Shown here: piece after piece, positions 8,949 through 18,591 of the stretch
Position numbering within the stretch: the first letter of the stretch is position 1
Layout: each line of letters starts with the position of its first letter
NCBI RefSeq assembly: GCF_000368585.1
Contig: NZ_KB849558.1
Coordinates: 1,071,688 to 1,135,687 of the forward strand
From: Acinetobacter venetianus RAG-1 = CIP 110063
Lineage (GTDB): Bacteria > Pseudomonadota > Gammaproteobacteria > Pseudomonadales > Moraxellaceae
Reading direction: 5' to 3'
DNA length: 64,000 nt
Made by a program: the position numbers and the translations under genes
The notes under the pieces: generated by a model
The model's database searches: none
What the model was told of the DNA's origin: nothing
Seen by the model: the letters and a program-made list of their open reading frames with translations, nothing else

Positions 8949-9895
8949 TTTTTATTTTCCTTTAATAATATCCAGAAGAAATAAATTCCACCGACAAAAT
9001 TAATAATCACACTGAGCGTTGTTTTGAAATTCAGTACATGCAGAACCATGAACTGCCCAAGCATTAGACAAAGAATGCTGACCAAAATAATGCCAAGCAG
9101 CAAGATATGATGTTGATGGGTCTTGAACAGTTCCAGAGTGATGTTGAGTACCAATAAACCGAGGAACATCATTGGGCCAGCTAACGCTGTTGCAGAAGCC
9201 AGTGCCAATACCACCAGAATCAACAACAAGCGGCTAGTCATGTCATAATCCAGCCCTAAATTCAGCGCATGATCTCGTCCCAATGCCATCACATCGAGCT
9301 TGTGATAGTGCTTCAGGCTATAAAATAAAATCGGTACAATGGTCAGCAAGGACAGCCCCACCGTTTCCATTTTCACGACATTAAAACTGGCAAAACCAGC
9401 ATAAGCCGCTATCTGAAATTCATCGGGATCCAGTAAAACCTGAAAGAATGTGGTCATGTTGTCGAATAAAGTCGAGCAGATCAGACCAACAAGCAGGAGG
9501 AAATAGATATTTTGCTGTGCGACTTTCTGGAAAATAAGCCGATATAGCAGCAAGGCAAAGGTCACCATTAACAGCAAACTGATCAGATAATCGGTGACAA
9601 AGTTCAATGACAATAACGTACCGGCACCAAAGAAATAGATAATCGCAGTCTTGGAAAGTTCATATAACTTATCTAATCCTAGCGCCTGTGGTGTCACTAC
9701 CCGATTATTCACAATAGTATGGAAAACCAAAGTCGAAACACCGACCGCCACACCCGCCACGATAATGGCAGCAACTGTTTTTAAACGTAGATTCAAGGCA
9801 TATTGCCATGCCACGCCTAAATTCCAGCCAAGGTACAGTGCAATCGTTGCAAGCACCAATACAGTCAAAACAATCAACTTGGTTTTATGAGGCAT
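8939..9895 (-). CDS. Siderophore ABC transporter permease (FecCD family, second)
   Basis: 318 residues, about nine membrane segments, FecCD/BtuC family. The C-terminal LAGPMMFLGLLVLNITLELFKTHQHH segment is the usual cytoplasmic coupling region. It resembles FatC/YclO. It overlaps the permease gene upstream by 11 bp and the ATPase gene downstream by 10 bp, so the operon is tightly coupled. Confidence 0.9.
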   Translation of the reverse strand: MPHKTKLIVLTVLVLATIALYLGWNLGVAWQYALNLRLKTVAAIIVAGVAVGVSTLVFHTIVNNRVVTPQALGLDKLYELSKTAIIYFFGAGTLLSLNFVTDYLISLLLMVTFALLLYRLIFQKVAQQNIYFLLLVGLICSTLFDNMTTFFQVLLDPDEFQIAAYAGFASFNVVKMETVGLSLLTIVPILFYSLKHYHKLDVMALGRDHALNLGLDYDMTSRLLLILVVLALASATALAGPMMFLGLLVLNITLELFKTHQHHILLLGIILVSILCLMLGQFMVLHVLNFKTTLSVIINFVGGIYFFWILLKENKKWQ

Positions 9896-10841
9896 AACGA
9901 TATCTCCTGAGTAGCAACCACAGGAAAATCACGCTTCCCACCACACCCATAATCAGACTCACAGAGACTTCATAAGGGAAAATCACCACCCTACCAAATA
10001 CATCACAAATCAGAACCAGCAAAGCACCTAACAATGCTGTATGCGAAAGCGTTCTACGGATATTGTCGCCCAGATATAGACTCACCAGATTCGGTACAAT
10101 CAATCCAAGAAATGGAATCGCACCCACAGTGACAATCACCACACCCGTAATGACCGAAACCAGTAGTAGGCCAATAAAAAGGGTCTGCTTATAATTCAGT
10201 CCAAGATTCGTCGCAAAATCCTGTCCCAATCCAGCCAAAACAAAACGATTGGCAAAGATATAAATCAGAATCAGAACGGGCACACTGAGATAGATCAGCT
10301 CATATTGACCATTTAAAATGGTGGAAAAGTCCCCTTGCAACCAACCTGCCAAGTTCTGCAATAAATCCAGTTGCAGCGCAATAAAGGTGGTAAATGCAGA
10401 AATGATACTGCCAAAAATCATCCCCACCAGTGGAACAAAAACGGTATCACGATGCTTTAAAGTCGCCAGAATACTCATAAAGGCCATCGCACCAATGAGC
10501 GTTACGACAATCGCAAAACCAGTTTTAATAAAGATTGAAGCACTTGGCAGTAAAATAATCGAAACCAGTACACCTAAACGTGCACAGTCATATAAACCTG
10601 CGGTGGTTGGTGAGACAAAGCGGTTACGACTTAGCGACTGCATAATCAAACCACAGACACTTAGACCTGCACCCGCCACAATAATCGCCATCAAACGGGG
10701 TAAACGACTGGTCCAAAACAACTGCCACTCTTGAGGATTGCCAGTCCAAAGACCAGCAAGACTCATCTCTCCCACACCGACAAATAAAGAAATAAATGCC
10801 AGTGGAAGCAATAATAAAATCAGGTAACGCCGCTTAATCAT
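9885..10841 (-). CDS. Siderophore ABC transporter permease (FecCD family, first)
   Basis: 318 residues, FecCD family, resembling FatD/YclN. The RLPRLMAIIVAGAGLSVCGLIMQSLSRNRFVSPTTAGL stretch is the hallmark N-terminal signature of the family (seen over residues 47-83). It is the first gene of the operon, and a Fur-like site lies 77 bp upstream. It forms the heterodimeric channel with the next gene product. Confidence 0.9.
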   Translation of the reverse strand: MIKRRYLILLLLPLAFISLFVGVGEMSLAGLWTGNPQEWQLFWTSRLPRLMAIIVAGAGLSVCGLIMQSLSRNRFVSPTTAGLYDCARLGVLVSIILLPSASIFIKTGFAIVVTLIGAMAFMSILATLKHRDTVFVPLVGMIFGSIISAFTTFIALQLDLLQNLAGWLQGDFSTILNGQYELIYLSVPVLILIYIFANRFVLAGLGQDFATNLGLNYKQTLFIGLLLVSVITGVVIVTVGAIPFLGLIVPNLVSLYLGDNIRRTLSHTALLGALLVLICDVFGRVVIFPYEVSVSLIMGVVGSVIFLWLLLRRYRYAS

Positions 10842-10917
10842 GTTGGGAGAACTTCATAGGATGCGTAAACTTAAAATAAGCTTAAAAAAAGATAGTTAAT
10901 AAGAAACTATCACAAAT

Positions 10918-10936
10918 GATAAAGATTATTGTTAAC
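10918..10936. promoter_or_regulatory. Fur-box-like site upstream of the siderophore operon
   Basis: GATAAAGATTATTGTTAAC matches 14 of 19 positions of the Fur consensus GATAATGATAATCATTATC. It sits 77 bp upstream of the first permease start codon. Iron control of such operons is established; this particular site is inferred. Confidence 0.55.
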
Positions 10937-11109
10937 TTTTTTAAATGGATCTTAATTTCTATTAAGTAAAACTTAATTTTCAAAGCTTTTATTTTGAATA
11001 TAAAAAGCTCTAAGCATCTACAATGCCTATTTTTAACTTGATAAACTATAAAAATGATTAAGAGTTTTAAGCTTAATTCTGATCTAAATTTCTATGATAA
11101 ATCTTTGAA

Positions 11110-12093
11110 TTATTCAGCAAGATTTTCACCGCAATAAGGACAGTAATGTTTCTTTCCCTGTTTTTTGTCTTGCTCTTCAAGCAAATGTTCACGCATGAGT
11201 TGTACAATAATCTCGTGCATTTGCTCTTTAGGTAAACCTACACGCTGCCTTAGTTTTTCAAGCTCAGCTTGATTATGTAATACCTTATTCCCCTGTGCTT
11301 GTAAAAGCTCCCTAAATTCTTGTTCTAATTTCTGATTTCTTTGATTCAACTCATTTGCCAAACCAGAAGCCAAAATACCTGCTGGCAATGCCGCTATACC
11401 AACCCCGAGAATAGTGATCAAAGCACCGAGAAACTTACCCATACTGGTAACAGGTGTTACATCTCCATAGCCTACCGTTGTTAAGGTAACAACCGCCCAC
11501 CACATGGCTTTTGGAATAGAGCTAAACGCTTCAGGCTGAGCTTTATTTTCGACAACATAAATTCCAGATGCAGCCATAACGATCATAATCACAAGAATGA
11601 AAATAACTGCCTGAAACGAGCCTTTTTCACGTTTTATGACTCTGAGTAAGATTTGCAAAGAAACAAAATAACGCGTGAGTTTCAGGAGTCTCAATAATCG
11701 GAGGATACGTAATACGCGTAAGTCGATATGTACAAAGAAGTTAAAGTAAGCAGGTAAAATAGCAATTAAATCAATAATTGCTCCACCACTTTTTGCCCAT
11801 TTCCAGCGTTGGCTCCATGCCGAATCCGTAGGATCATTTTCCGCTACGCTCCAAAATCGCAAGAAATACTCAGCAGAAAAGATCACGATCGAGGTAATCT
11901 CAAACAAATCAAAATAGTTTCTATAAGCAATATAGACTTCTGTGATCGACTCCAATATAACCGCAGCGACATTTCCAACGATCAGAAAAATAAGGAAATA
12001 GTTCACACATCGACTAAAAGTGGTTTGATAGTCATCATTGTGCAAATTGTTATAAACAAAAAGGCGTAATCGTTGTAACGAAAAATTAGTCAT
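11110..12093 (-). CDS. Voltage-gated type potassium channel (six-segment ion transporter)
   Basis: 327 residues. Six membrane segments with an S4-like run of arginines (LRVLRILRLLRLLKLTRYF, around residue 128), a pore loop with the selectivity filter TTVGYGD, and a long S6 (LGVGIAALPAGILASG). After S6 comes a coiled-coil stretch and a C-terminal CPYCGENLAE, which looks like half of a zinc ribbon. It is an inner-membrane tetramer by analogy with Kch and KvAP-like channels. It stands alone; the ATG at 12093 starts inside a clean upstream spacer. Gating cannot be read from the sequence. Confidence 0.88.
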   Translation of the reverse strand: MTNFSLQRLRLFVYNNLHNDDYQTTFSRCVNYFLIFLIVGNVAAVILESITEVYIAYRNYFDLFEITSIVIFSAEYFLRFWSVAENDPTDSAWSQRWKWAKSGGAIIDLIAILPAYFNFFVHIDLRVLRILRLLRLLKLTRYFVSLQILLRVIKREKGSFQAVIFILVIMIVMAASGIYVVENKAQPEAFSSIPKAMWWAVVTLTTVGYGDVTPVTSMGKFLGALITILGVGIAALPAGILASGLANELNQRNQKLEQEFRELLQAQGNKVLHNQAELEKLRQRVGLPKEQMHEIIVQLMREHLLEEQDKKQGKKHYCPYCGENLAE

Positions 12094-12317
12094 ATCCTAC
12101 TTATAGTTATCTCAAGCTTTTAAAAATGTAACACGTTGCTTGGTTGTTTGATAAGTGATTTATGCATTGATTGATCTATAACGCTCTATAAACAAAACTC
12201 TGTTTGAATCAATCTAGCTAATGCTTTGATAATAGAAACTTAACGATTGCTTCTTTAACGATACTTTCATAAAGAACTATAAATTTTATTAAACCCATGA
12301 CAATAAGGGGAAATCAA

Positions 12318-13775
12318 ATGGGATTCAAAGCTATCCCTACACTCATTTCTTTATTTCTTACATTGATTATTTGGTTTGCCATTCCTATACCAGCTGGTGT
12401 TGATCCAAATGCTTGGCATTTATTGGCAATGTTTGTTGGTGTGATTGCTGCCATTATCGGAAAAGCCATGCCGATTGGTGCGATTGCAATCATTGCAATT
12501 ACCTTAGTTGCCGTCACTGGTGTAACAAATGATAGCCCATCTGGCGCAATAAAAGATGCGTTGAGTAGCTTTGCAAATCCATTGATCTGGTTGATTGGTA
12601 TTTCAATCATGATCTCAAAAGGCTTGCAGAAAACTGGTCTTGGTGCACGTTTAGGTTATTTATTTATCGCTGTGTGGGGTAAAAAAACCATCGGTATCGG
12701 ATACAGTATGGTACTGTCTGAACTAATCCTTGCTCCTGTAACGCCAAGTAATACAGCACGCGGTGGAGGAATTATCCATCCAATTGTACGTGCAATTTCT
12801 ACCAGTTATGACTCTGATCCAGCCAAAGGCACTGAGGGTCGTATGGGGAAATTTTTATCTCTCGTCAATTATCAAGCCAATCCGATTACCTCAGCAATGT
12901 TTATAACTGCAACCGCCCCAAACCCATTGGTGGTTGATCTTGTTGCTAAAGCGACAAATAGTGAAATTTCATTAAGTTGGGGCACATGGGCAATCGCAAT
13001 GTTAGTTCCGGGTCTGATTGCTTTAATTATCATGCCTTTGATTATGTATTGGATGTATCCACCTGAAGTCAAAGAAACACCCAATGCTGCTCAATTTGCG
13101 AAAACTAAACTCAAAGAAATGGGTGCAGTGAGTAAAGATGAAATCATTATGCTTGGTGTTTTTGGAATCTTGTTGCTGTTATGGGCAGGTATTCCTGCAA
13201 TGATATTGGGTTCAGCTTGGGCTGTTGATCCAACAGCAACTGCTTTCATCGGTTTAGCTTTATTACTGCTTACAGGTGTTTTGACTTGGGGTGATATTCT
13301 GACGCAAAAAAGCGCATGGGATACGATTACTTGGTTCGCTGCTTTGGTGATGATGGCGACTTATTTAAATAAACTCGGTTTGATTACTTGGTTTTCGGGT
13401 TTACTTGAAAGTAGTATCGGCTCATTGGGGCTAAGTTGGATGCCTGCCTGTTTATTGTTAATGCTCGCCTATCTATATGCCCACTATATGTTTGCCAGTA
13501 CCACGGCACATATCACCGCCATGTTTGCTGCATTTTATACGGCAGGACTTGCACTAGGTGCGCCACCGATGTTATTTGCCTTAATGATGGCAGCAGCGTC
13601 AAGCATCATGATGACCTTAACACATTACGCGACAGGTACATCGCCCGTAGTGTTCGGTTCGGGTTACACCACACTCGGTGAATGGTGGAAAGCTGGTTTT
13701 CTTATGAGTGTCGTTAATATCATCATCTTCGTGGTGATTGGCGGACTTTGGTGGAAAGTGTTGGGTTATTGGTGA
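12318..13775 (+). CDS. DASS-family dicarboxylate/anion symporter
   Basis: About 485 residues with twelve or more hydrophobic segments. The two family signatures are visible: the substrate/sodium loops around ELILAPVTPSNTARGGGIIHPI (near residue 140) and MTLTHYATGTSPVVFGSG (near residue 435), as in CitT and 2-oxoglutarate/malate translocators. The ATG at 12318 follows an AAGGGGA ribosome-binding site; the ATG seven codons earlier does not. The likely substrate is a di- or tricarboxylate. No catabolic genes are adjacent, though acnB follows 0.9 kb on. Confidence 0.9.
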   Translation: MGFKAIPTLISLFLTLIIWFAIPIPAGVDPNAWHLLAMFVGVIAAIIGKAMPIGAIAIIAITLVAVTGVTNDSPSGAIKDALSSFANPLIWLIGISIMISKGLQKTGLGARLGYLFIAVWGKKTIGIGYSMVLSELILAPVTPSNTARGGGIIHPIVRAISTSYDSDPAKGTEGRMGKFLSLVNYQANPITSAMFITATAPNPLVVDLVAKATNSEISLSWGTWAIAMLVPGLIALIIMPLIMYWMYPPEVKETPNAAQFAKTKLKEMGAVSKDEIIMLGVFGILLLLWAGIPAMILGSAWAVDPTATAFIGLALLLLTGVLTWGDILTQKSAWDTITWFAALVMMATYLNKLGLITWFSGLLESSIGSLGLSWMPACLLLMLAYLYAHYMFASTTAHITAMFAAFYTAGLALGAPPMLFALMMAAASSIMMTLTHYATGTSPVVFGSGYTTLGEWWKAGFLMSVVNIIIFVVIGGLWWKVLGYW

Positions 13776-13832
13776 TTTGATTTACACGGGTATTCACTAC
13801 AATTGAAATGCCCGTATAACTAAAAATACGAT

Positions 13833-14558
13833 TTATACTTCAGGAAGTAACGATATTAATTTTTTTCGCGCAGCAAAGGCTGCTCTTTTTCCTCTAATTG
13901 TTGAAGGATGCTGTATTCTGTAACATAAGTATTTACCATCATAAATAAATTTATAAAGTTGGTTTTTGTCTATGTTTTCTTCACTATAGTCTTTGCCTTC
14001 TGAATAGAATTTAGGATCAAATAACTCTCTTCTATAAACAGTATTCTGACTACCATTCGCAAATATGATAACACTCGGTTCAAAGTAATCAATTTGTGCC
14101 TTTAACAGATCAAATGAAATACTTTTAATTTGATCAAAATATTTTGATTTTATTGGACTTTTCTCTTTCCATGCAAAACAAAATAAGTTGCAGTAAATTA
14201 ATCCTTCTGAGCCAGATTTATCGGCGACTGCCCGAGTAAAATCATGAAAAGTAATTTTTTTAGTTCTAGCTTCTAACATCATTTTTTGAAAAAAGCTTTT
14301 ATTTTTTTCAATCGATCTGAGCATATATTTTTCGAGAGTGTACTGTTGATCTAACTTAATATTCCAATCTCTTGTTTCAGCTCCAACTATCATAATTTTA
14401 TTTTTAGCGCTCCAATACAGATCTGGTTCACTAGCAAGGAAAAGACCAGACAGTCCTTCTTTAAATTTACTATATTCATGTGCTGTATTAAAAAATGACT
14501 CATCTACTTTAGCAAGTATCCTTAAATATTCTTTTTTTAAATCATTAAAGTTTTTCAT
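13833..14558 (-). CDS. Hypothetical protein, possibly uracil-DNA-glycosylase-like fold
   Basis: 241 residues, not firmly recognised. An N-terminal KIMIVGAETRDW resembles the first motif of the uracil-DNA glycosylase-like superfamily, and a C-terminal YRIQHPSTIRGKRAAF resembles its HPS motif; between them PSVIIFANGSQ could be the middle strand. The gene is more AT-rich and lysine-rich than its neighbours, sits alone between a transporter and acnB, and has no clear ribosome-binding site, which suggests acquisition by transfer. Activity on DNA is a guess from two short motifs. Confidence 0.6.
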   Translation of the reverse strand: MKNFNDLKKEYLRILAKVDESFFNTAHEYSKFKEGLSGLFLASEPDLYWSAKNKIMIVGAETRDWNIKLDQQYTLEKYMLRSIEKNKSFFQKMMLEARTKKITFHDFTRAVADKSGSEGLIYCNLFCFAWKEKSPIKSKYFDQIKSISFDLLKAQIDYFEPSVIIFANGSQNTVYRRELFDPKFYSEGKDYSEENIDKNQLYKFIYDGKYLCYRIQHPSTIRGKRAAFAARKKLISLLPEV

Positions 14559-14570
14559 TCTAATTACTCA

Positions 14571-14604
14571 AAAAATAAGGGCTGATTGATCAGCCCTTAT
14601 TTTT
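14571..14604. terminator. Terminator of acnB
   Basis: AAAAATAAGGGCTGAT (14571-14586) and ATCAGCCCTTATTTTT (14589-14604) are fully complementary. It lies 28 bp beyond the acnB stop on the minus strand. Confidence 0.92.
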
Positions 14605-14632
14605 AACTCATTAAAACTTAATTATCAATAAA

Positions 14633-17272
14633 TTAAGTTAACTGAGCAGCTTGGATTTTCTTAGTGTCGACTTGATCAGCTTCTTTGGTGTATTCACCCA
14701 TTTGATCGAAGTTCAAGTATTTATAGATGTCAGCAGAAGCGCTGTCGATTTGCGACGCGTACTGTTGATATTCTGCTGGACTTGGTAATTTACCAAGAAC
14801 CGCAGCTACAGACGCAAGCTCAGCAGAAGCTAAGTAAACGTTTGCACCTTGACCTAAACGGTTCGGGAAGTTACGAGTAGAAGTCGATACACATGTTGTG
14901 TTCGGTGCTACACGTGCTTGGTTACCCATACACAATGAACAGCCCGGCATCTCAGTACGCGCACCAGCACGACCGTAGATGTTGTACATACCTTCTTCCA
15001 TCAATTGATGCTCGTCCATACGAGTTGGTGGAGCCAACCATAAACGAGTAGATAATGAACCGCTTGGAACTTTATCTAACAATTGACCAGCCGCACGGAA
15101 GTGACCGATATTCGTCATGCAAGAACCGATGAATACTTCATCGATTTTGTCGCCTTGAACGTCAGAAAGAAGTTTTGCATCATCTGGATCGTTCGGGCAG
15201 CAAAGAATTGGTTCTTTGATGTCAGCAAGATCGATTTCGTAAACTTTTAAGTATTCTGCATCAGCATCAGCTTTTAACAAGCTTGGGTTGTCTAACCACT
15301 TCTGCATGTTTTCAGCACGACGTGCAAGTGTACGTGCATCGCCATAACCTTCAGCGATCATCCACTTCAACATGGTGATGTTAGAACGTAGGTATTCCGC
15401 AACTTTGCCATCAGAAAGTGTGATTGAACAACCAGCAGCAGAGCGTTCAGCAGATGCATCAGAAAGTTCGAATGCTTGCTCAACAGTTAAGTCATTTTCC
15501 ATTTCTGACAAGTCGATCTCAAGGATACGACCAGAGAAGATGTTTTTCTTACCTTTCTTCTCTACAGTTAAGTCACCCGCTTGAATTGCGTAGTAAGGAA
15601 TTGCATGTACAAGGTCACGTAAAGTGATACCAGGCTGCATTTTACCTTTGAACTTAACAAGTACAGATTCAGGCATATCAAGTGGCATAACGCCAGTTGC
15701 AGCAGCAAACGCTACAAGACCCGAACCCGCTGGGAATGAAATACCGATTGGGAAACGAGTATGTGAGTCACCACCAGTACCTACTGTATCTGGAAGTAAC
15801 ATACGGTTTAACCAAGAGTGGATAATCCCGTCACCTGGACGTAAAGATACACCACCACGGTTCATGATGAAGTCAGGTAATGTATGGTGAGTTGTTACGT
15901 CTACTGGTTTTGGATACGCAGCAGTGTGACAGAAAGACTGCATCACTAAATCAGCTGAGAAGCCCAAGCAAGCTAAGTCTTTTAACTCATCACGAGTCAT
16001 AGGACCAGTTGTATCTTGAGAACCAACAGTTGTCATCTTAGGTTCACAGTAAGTACCCGGACGGATACCTTGACCTTCAGCAAGACCACATGCACGACCT
16101 ACCATCTTCTGAGCTTGAGTGAAGCCTTTGCCAGTGTCAGCAGGTTGTTTTGGTTGACGGAACAAGTCAGAAGCAGGAAGACCTAACTCTTCACGTGCTT
16201 TAGCTGTTAAACCACGACCAATGATCAAGTTAATACGACCACCAGCACGTACTTCATCTAAAAGTACAGGTGTTTTAAGTTCTGATTCAGCGATTTGAGC
16301 GCCATTTTTGAATGCAGTAACTGTCGCTGCTTCTTTGTTGATCTTGAGTGTAACTTCGTCACCCATGTTCATGTCAGAAACATCGATTTCTACAGGTAAC
16401 GCACCAGCATCTTCCATTGTGTTGAAGAAGATCGGAGCAATTTTACCACCTAAGCACACACCGCCATCTTTTTTGTTTGGAATGTGTGGAAGTTCGTCAC
16501 CGAAGAACCAAAGTACAGAGTTAGTCGCTGATTTACGGCTTGAACCTGTACCAACAACGTCACCTACGTAAGCAACTTGGTTGCCTTTCGCGATCAAATC
16601 GTTGATTTGAGTTGTAGGACCAACTTCACCTGGTTTTTCAGGGTTGATACCATCACGTTCGTTTTTCAACATTGCAGTTGCGTGCAATGGGATGTCTGGA
16701 CGGCTCCAAGCGTCTTGCGCTGGAGATAAGTCATCCGTGTTTGTCTCACCAGTTACTTTGAACACAGTGATTTTGATTTCTTCAGCTACGTCAGGACGGC
16801 TAGTGAACCACTCAGCATCAGCCCATGATTGTAAAACTGCTTTTGCATTTGCATTGCCCGCTTTTGCTTTATCAGCAACGTCATGGAACGCATCAAATAC
16901 AAGTAAAGTCTTTTTCAATGCTTCAGCAGCTAACTCTGCAAGTTCAGCATTGTCAAGAAGTTCAACAAGTGGTGCTACGTTGTAACCACCAAGCATAGTA
17001 CCGAGTAAGTAAACAGCACGCTCTTTAGTAACAAGTGGAGAAGTTGCTTCGCCTTTTGCAATCGCAGCTAAGAAAGCAGCTTTTACATAAGCAGCTTGGT
17101 CAACACCTGCTGGAACACGGTTTTCAAGCAAATCAACTAAATATGCTTCTTCGCCTGCTGGTGGATTTTTTAATAATGCTACTAATTCAGCAGTTTGAGC
17201 GTCATCAAGCGGCTTCGGTGGGACTCCGAGTGCGGCACGTTCTGCAACGTGTTGGCGGTAAGCTTCTAGCAC
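14633..17272 (-). CDS. acnB: Aconitate hydratase B (AcnB)
   Basis: 879 residues; E. coli AcnB has 865. It interconverts citrate and isocitrate in the TCA cycle with a [4Fe-4S] cluster. The order is the AcnB one: HEAT-like N-terminal domain (MLEAYRQHVAERA), swivel domain near residues 170-380, then the catalytic core with TVGSQDTTGPMTRDEL, GTGGDSHTRFP, FIGSCMTNIGHFRAAG and the cluster ligands in PGCSLCMGNQ. It starts with GTG after a GAGGA ribosome-binding site. Single gene with its own terminator. Confidence 0.97.
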   Translation of the reverse strand: MLEAYRQHVAERAALGVPPKPLDDAQTAELVALLKNPPAGEEAYLVDLLENRVPAGVDQAAYVKAAFLAAIAKGEATSPLVTKERAVYLLGTMLGGYNVAPLVELLDNAELAELAAEALKKTLLVFDAFHDVADKAKAGNANAKAVLQSWADAEWFTSRPDVAEEIKITVFKVTGETNTDDLSPAQDAWSRPDIPLHATAMLKNERDGINPEKPGEVGPTTQINDLIAKGNQVAYVGDVVGTGSSRKSATNSVLWFFGDELPHIPNKKDGGVCLGGKIAPIFFNTMEDAGALPVEIDVSDMNMGDEVTLKINKEAATVTAFKNGAQIAESELKTPVLLDEVRAGGRINLIIGRGLTAKAREELGLPASDLFRQPKQPADTGKGFTQAQKMVGRACGLAEGQGIRPGTYCEPKMTTVGSQDTTGPMTRDELKDLACLGFSADLVMQSFCHTAAYPKPVDVTTHHTLPDFIMNRGGVSLRPGDGIIHSWLNRMLLPDTVGTGGDSHTRFPIGISFPAGSGLVAFAAATGVMPLDMPESVLVKFKGKMQPGITLRDLVHAIPYYAIQAGDLTVEKKGKKNIFSGRILEIDLSEMENDLTVEQAFELSDASAERSAAGCSITLSDGKVAEYLRSNITMLKWMIAEGYGDARTLARRAENMQKWLDNPSLLKADADAEYLKVYEIDLADIKEPILCCPNDPDDAKLLSDVQGDKIDEVFIGSCMTNIGHFRAAGQLLDKVPSGSLSTRLWLAPPTRMDEHQLMEEGMYNIYGRAGARTEMPGCSLCMGNQARVAPNTTCVSTSTRNFPNRLGQGANVYLASAELASVAAVLGKLPSPAEYQQYASQIDSASADIYKYLNFDQMGEYTKEADQVDTKKIQAAQLT

Positions 17273-17496
17273 GGTGTTATTCCTCTTCTTTAAAAAATTA
17301 CTTGTAAGTTCCAGCTTTATACAAGCTTTACAAGTAATATGGACAGCAAAATTTTACTAGACTTCGCGTTAAAAGTTAATGCAACTACCGTATTTCTACG
17401 TGATGCCCATTATTTTATAGCGAAATGTTCATCTGTTTTAAATACCGCTTTGGTAGTAGCTTAAAGTCCAATAAAACAATGAATTAAATGCATAAA

Positions 17497-17519
17497 AAAA
17501 GACAACAACGTTGTCTTTT
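17497..17519. terminator. Terminator downstream of the small lipoprotein gene
   Basis: AAAAGACAAC (17497-17506) and GTTGTCTTTT (17510-17519) pair around a 3-nt AAC loop, ending in T on the minus strand 11 bp beyond the stop at 17530. Confidence 0.75.
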
Positions 17520-17529
17520 CATTTTAACA

Positions 17530-17895
17530 TTAGAATAATTTATAGTTTGGCAATTTATCATGTGGTGTTGCCAAACATTTATCAGTGTATTCTTGCTTTA
17601 ACTTTTCACGTAATGCTTCTGGATCAGATTTCAATTGATCTGCTGGAATTGCATACACATTTTCAATAATTTCAAAAATGAATTTACGTGTCGTTTCATC
17701 TTCGATTTTACCCGCATGTTCTGTTGCTTGTTTCTGTTCAATTCCATTTTGGCGATCTAAAGTAATCGAACGTGCTGCATTCCCCACACTGACGCAATAG
17801 CCATGCCATTTTTCTTCAGGTGTTAACGGCTTTTTTTCAGCACAACCAACCAAAGCTAAACCCAATGCAATCAATAGAACTTTTTTCATCATCAT
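17530..17895 (-). CDS. Small lipoprotein of unknown function
   Basis: About 121 residues starting at one of three tandem ATG codons (17895, 17892, 17889). The signal MKKVLLIALGLALVGCAEKK has a clear lipobox (LVGC), so the mature protein should be a lipid-anchored periplasmic or outer-membrane protein. The mature part is charged and helical, with two Cys residues (YCVSVG, DKCLA) that may form a disulfide. The family is not recognised. It is a single gene with a terminator. Confidence 0.75.
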   Translation of the reverse strand: MMMKKVLLIALGLALVGCAEKKPLTPEEKWHGYCVSVGNAARSITLDRQNGIEQKQATEHAGKIEDETTRKFIFEIIENVYAIPADQLKSDPEALREKLKQEYTDKCLATPHDKLPNYKLF

Positions 17896-17992
17896 ACTGC
17901 GGCTAATCGAATGCACACATCATACTGAAACTCAGTCATTTTGCAAAAAAGATGTTTTTAAAACATGGCTTCCATTAATAAAAGCATACAAA

Positions 17993-18457
17993 TTATTTAC
18001 TACAATGCATGTTATTGCCTGTTTTTTGACATTTACCACCAGTCGCTGACAAATAAGTATTACCCTGAACTAAGTTATAGTTCTTACCTTTGGTATCCCA
18101 ACATCTCACCCCATTACAGCTTTTTAAAGGAATATTCACCTCTATTTTTGCACTCACAGTGGTATTCTTTGCTGGAGCATTTACTGTTGATTTCACTGTA
18201 GTTGAATTGGTTTTAACCTCATTAATAGATTGGGGTGGGATTACAGCAGTCGGCGACGGTGCCACTGCATTTATTTTTTTCTGTGCAGGATCAAGTTGAG
18301 GTTCTTGTTTTTTAGCTGGCGGTGGCGTTGCTGAGTATGTTGTTACACCATGTGCATCAACCCACTTGTAATATTCTTTCGCATTCACATGAAATACACT
18401 ACTCAGCATACAAATGCTTACAGTTGCCAAAACCTGACTAAAAGTGACAGATTTCAT
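17993..18457 (-). CDS. DUF4124-containing exported protein
   Basis: 154 residues with a signal peptide (cleavage after HVNA) followed by a DUF4124 motif, YYKWVDAHGVTTYSATPP, at the mature N-terminus. A Pro/Ala/Thr-rich linker of about 60 residues leads to a C-terminal part with four cysteines (CNGVRCW, GGKCQ, MHCSK), probably two disulfides. Function unknown; the domain is common in exported proteins of gammaproteobacteria. Confidence 0.75.
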   Translation of the reverse strand: MKSVTFSQVLATVSICMLSSVFHVNAKEYYKWVDAHGVTTYSATPPPAKKQEPQLDPAQKKINAVAPSPTAVIPPQSINEVKTNSTTVKSTVNAPAKNTTVSAKIEVNIPLKSCNGVRCWDTKGKNYNLVQGNTYLSATGGKCQKTGNNMHCSK

Positions 18458-18549
18458 CTCATTTCTCCAAAAAATGTCGTTTATTCTTTAATTTTCAATT
18501 ACTTATATTAATTGTATCACATTTATTTGCAAAAATAACCACAAACAAA

Positions 18550-18579
18550 AAACCTGCTTTATCGAAATAAAGCAGGTTT
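18550..18579. terminator. Terminator of tamB
   Basis: AAACCTGCTTTAT (18550-18562) pairs with ATAAAGCAGGTTT (18567-18579) around a 4-nt loop, 12 bp past the tamB stop on the minus strand. Confidence 0.9.
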
Positions 18580-18591
18580 GACTGAAATGGA

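Noticed and set aside
13786..13815. Hairpin ACGGGTATT/AATGCCCGT after the DASS gene
   Set aside because: Contains a wobble pair and a 12-nt loop, and has no T run on either strand; not called as a terminator.
15372..15627. Several plus-strand frames of 60 to 113 codons across acnB and others across tamB
   Set aside because: They are the antisense shadows of long, well-identified genes and have no supporting start signals.
17965..18201. A 78-codon frame opposite the DUF4124 gene
   Set aside because: Antisense to a gene with a signal peptide and known domain; no ribosome-binding site or family.
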